Shown in pieces: positions 52,110 through 53,684 of a stretch of DNA of 53,684 nt. The position numbers were made by a program, and so were the translations under genes. The stretch spans positions 1-53,684 of the forward strand of contig NZ_BONC01000055.1 in assembly GCF_016862515.1 (NCBI RefSeq), given 5' to 3'. Below the pieces are notes generated by a model. That model worked only from the letters and a program-made list of their open reading frames with translations. It ran no database searches and was not told the origin of the DNA. How positions within the stretch are numbered: position 1 is the first letter of the stretch; each line of letters begins with the position of its first letter. This stretch comes from Asanoa iriomotensis. Lineage in GTDB: Bacteria; Actinomycetota; Actinomycetes; Mycobacteriales; Micromonosporaceae.

Positions 52110-53684
52110 ATGTCCGCTCCCTCTCGCGCCGTCGGCGCCCAGCCCACCGGATCGCTGGCCGCCGGCCGGCTCGGCGTACCCGCGGTGCTCTTCTTCGTCA
52201 TGTCGGCGGCAACACCGCTGACCGTGGTCGCCGGCGTGGTGACCACCGGCTTCGCGACCACCGGCCTGATCGGCATCCCGATCGCGTTCCTGGTCGTCGG
52301 CCTGCTGCTCGCGGTGTTCTCGGTCGGCTACGTCGCGATGGCCCGGCACATGGCCAACTCGGGCGCCTTCTACACGTTCGTCTCGCGCGGCGTGGGCCGC
52401 CCGGCGGGCGTGGGCGCGGCGTGGGTGGCCCTGGTCGCCTACAACGCCTTGCAGGTCGGCCTCTACGGCGCGATCGGCTCGGCGGCGGGTCCGCTGCTCG
52501 ACGAGTGGTTCGGGATCAACCCGGACTGGTGGGTGGTCGCCCTGGTCTGCTGGGCGGTCGTCGCCGTGCTCGGCGTGCTGCGCATCGACGTCAACGGCAC
52601 GGTTCTGGCCGTGCTGCTGTGCGCCGAGGTCCTGATCATCCTGATCTACTCGTTCGCGGACCTGGGCAACCCGGCCGCCGGCCTCTCCGGGGCGACGCTC
52701 GATCCCGGCAACCTGTTCGGCGACGGCGTCGGCGCGATCCTCGTGCTGGCGTTGCTGGGCTTCGTCGGCTTCGAGGCGTCGGTGGTCTTCTCGGAGGAGG
52801 CCAAGGACCCGAAGCGGACGGTACGCACGGCCACGTACATCGCCGTCGGTGCGACCGCGATCCTCTACACGTTCGCGTCGTGGGCGATGACGGTGGCGAC
52901 GGGCCCGGACGCGATCGTCGAGCGTTCCCAGAACGAGAGCGTCGGCCTCATCTTCAGCCTGGCGGGCGCCAACCTCGGCGACGCGTGGGTGACGATCGGC
53001 GAGGTGCTGTTCTTCACCTCGATCACCGCGGCGATGATCTCGTTCCACAACACGATCGCGCGGTACATGTTCGCGCTGGGCCGGGAGCGGGTGCTGCCGG
53101 TCGCGCTGGGCCGCACGAGCGCGGCCACACAGGCGCCGCGCAACGCGTCGCTGGTGCAGTCGGTGATCGGCCTGGCGGTCATCGTGATCTACGCGATCGG
53201 CGGCTGGGAGCCGACGGTCCACCTGTTCTTCTGGGGAGGCACGTCAGGCGGCCTGGGTGTGCTGTTCCTGATCACCCTGACGGCGCTGGCGGTGCTGCTG
53301 TTCTTCCGCCGCTCGACCCACGGCGAGTCACTGTGGTCCCGGCTGGTGGCGCCGGCGGTCGCCTTGATCGCGCTTGCGGTCGTGGTGGTGCTGGCGGTCG
53401 TCAACTTCGACGCGCTGCTGGGCGTGGCGCCGGACAGCGCGCTGGCATGGGCGATCCCGGTGGCGTTCGTGGTGATCGGTCTGCTTGGGGCGGCCTACGG
53501 CTTGTGGCTACGGACCAACCAGCCCGAGGTGTACGCGGCCATCGGCTCCGGCGGCGCGGCCGCCAAGGTTTCGTCGGCCGCTGAGGTCTCGCCGGCCGCT
53601 GAGGCCGAGCCGGCCGCTGAGGCCGAGCCCGCCGCTGAGGCCGAGCCCGCCGCTGAGGCCGAGCCCGCTGCCGAGGCCGAGCCC
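52110..53684 (+). CDS. APC family amino acid permease, partial, with repetitive tail
   Basis: 525 codons without a stop, so the 3' end lies outside the window. GGAGG lies eight bases before ATG 52110. About 12 membrane segments follow, with VLFFVMSAATPLTVVAGVVT near the start and GFEASVVFSEEAKDPKRTVR, the typical APC loop after helix 6. It should import amino acids or related compounds with proton coupling. The tail from about 488 is a PAAEAE repeat encoded by an 18-bp unit, running to the edge of the window. A competing frame over this region is rejected. Confidence 0.92.
   Translation, partial: MSAPSRAVGAQPTGSLAAGRLGVPAVLFFVMSAATPLTVVAGVVTTGFATTGLIGIPIAFLVVGLLLAVFSVGYVAMARHMANSGAFYTFVSRGVGRPAGVGAAWVALVAYNALQVGLYGAIGSAAGPLLDEWFGINPDWWVVALVCWAVVAVLGVLRIDVNGTVLAVLLCAEVLIILIYSFADLGNPAAGLSGATLDPGNLFGDGVGAILVLALLGFVGFEASVVFSEEAKDPKRTVRTATYIAVGATAILYTFASWAMTVATGPDAIVERSQNESVGLIFSLAGANLGDAWVTIGEVLFFTSITAAMISFHNTIARYMFALGRERVLPVALGRTSAATQAPRNASLVQSVIGLAVIVIYAIGGWEPTVHLFFWGGTSGGLGVLFLITLTALAVLLFFRRSTHGESLWSRLVAPAVALIALAVVVVLAVVNFDALLGVAPDSALAWAIPVAFVVIGLLGAAYGLWLRTNQPEVYAAIGSGGAAAKVSSAAEVSPAAEAEPAAEAEPAAEAEPAAEAEPAAEAEP
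53577..53684 (+). repeat. 18-bp tandem repeat encoding PAAEAE
   Basis: About five near-identical copies of gccgctgaggccgagccc at the permease 3' end, the first two more divergent, the last cut by the window edge. It stays in frame with the permease and adds an acidic Ala/Glu/Pro cytoplasmic tail. Confidence 0.85.

Noticed and set aside
52040-53584. A 514-codon plus-strand frame overlapping the permease
   Set aside because: Arg/Gly/His-rich translation with no hydrophobic helices; the frame from 52110 has a ribosome site and 12 membrane segments.

Overview
The window is high-GC actinobacterial DNA. Strong third-position GC bias, GTG starts, four-base start/stop overlaps, a SARP-type regulator, TAT and Sec secreted glycosidases, ricin-type and AbfB carbohydrate-binding domains and an LtrA protein point to a mycelial soil actinomycete. 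A member of the Micromonosporaceae (Actinoplanes/Asanoa-like) is my best guess, but that is inference. I see no rRNA, tRNA, CRISPR array, insertion sequence or prophage.

Layout. 1-8.4 kb: an HSP90-like chaperone with an overlapping helical partner, a Crp/Fnr regulator behind a palindrome-rich 331-bp gap, an EVE-like protein, an LtrA/SDR pair, a PPK2 polyphosphate kinase and a YihY membrane protein. 8.3-14.3 kb: a long palindrome, a two-gene heterodimeric ABC exporter with one dead ATP site, a secreted M23 peptidase, and three membrane proteins including two tandem small paralogues. 14.3-19 kb: a minus-strand carbohydrate cluster (GH30, GH71/99-like, AXE1 esterase). 19-25 kb: small envelope proteins, a LysR/SDR divergent pair, and a frameshifted small gene.

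25.1-33.7 kb is the most interesting part. It is a compact four-gene operon: an alpha/beta-hydrolase; a 1715-residue caspase-STAND NTPase-WD40 protein; an EACC1-like/CHAT protease; and a small protein with two trypco2-like domains. I read it as an NTP-dependent conflict or programmed-death system. The WD40 propellers would sense, the STAND NTPase would act as the switch, and two clan CD proteases plus a hydrolase would be the effectors.

33.7-37.5 kb: a GH2-AbfB glycosidase under a textbook promoter whose -10 lies inside a palindrome, next to a LacI-type repressor and the remnant of a sugar-binding protein. The transport genes expected there have apparently been lost. 37.5-42.6 kb: a ricin-like secreted protein, canonical htpG, a VOC protein, a methyltransferase and a CE4 deacetylase with a CBM2-like domain. 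42.7-48.2 kb: methyltransferase, SARP-AAA regulator and FAD monooxygenase, with a striking 11-bp-phased repeat before the monooxygenase. 48.2 kb to the end: a nitrilase-family amidase, a cell-wall amidase, a kinase-fold phosphotransferase, and an APC-type permease whose repetitive tail runs off the window.
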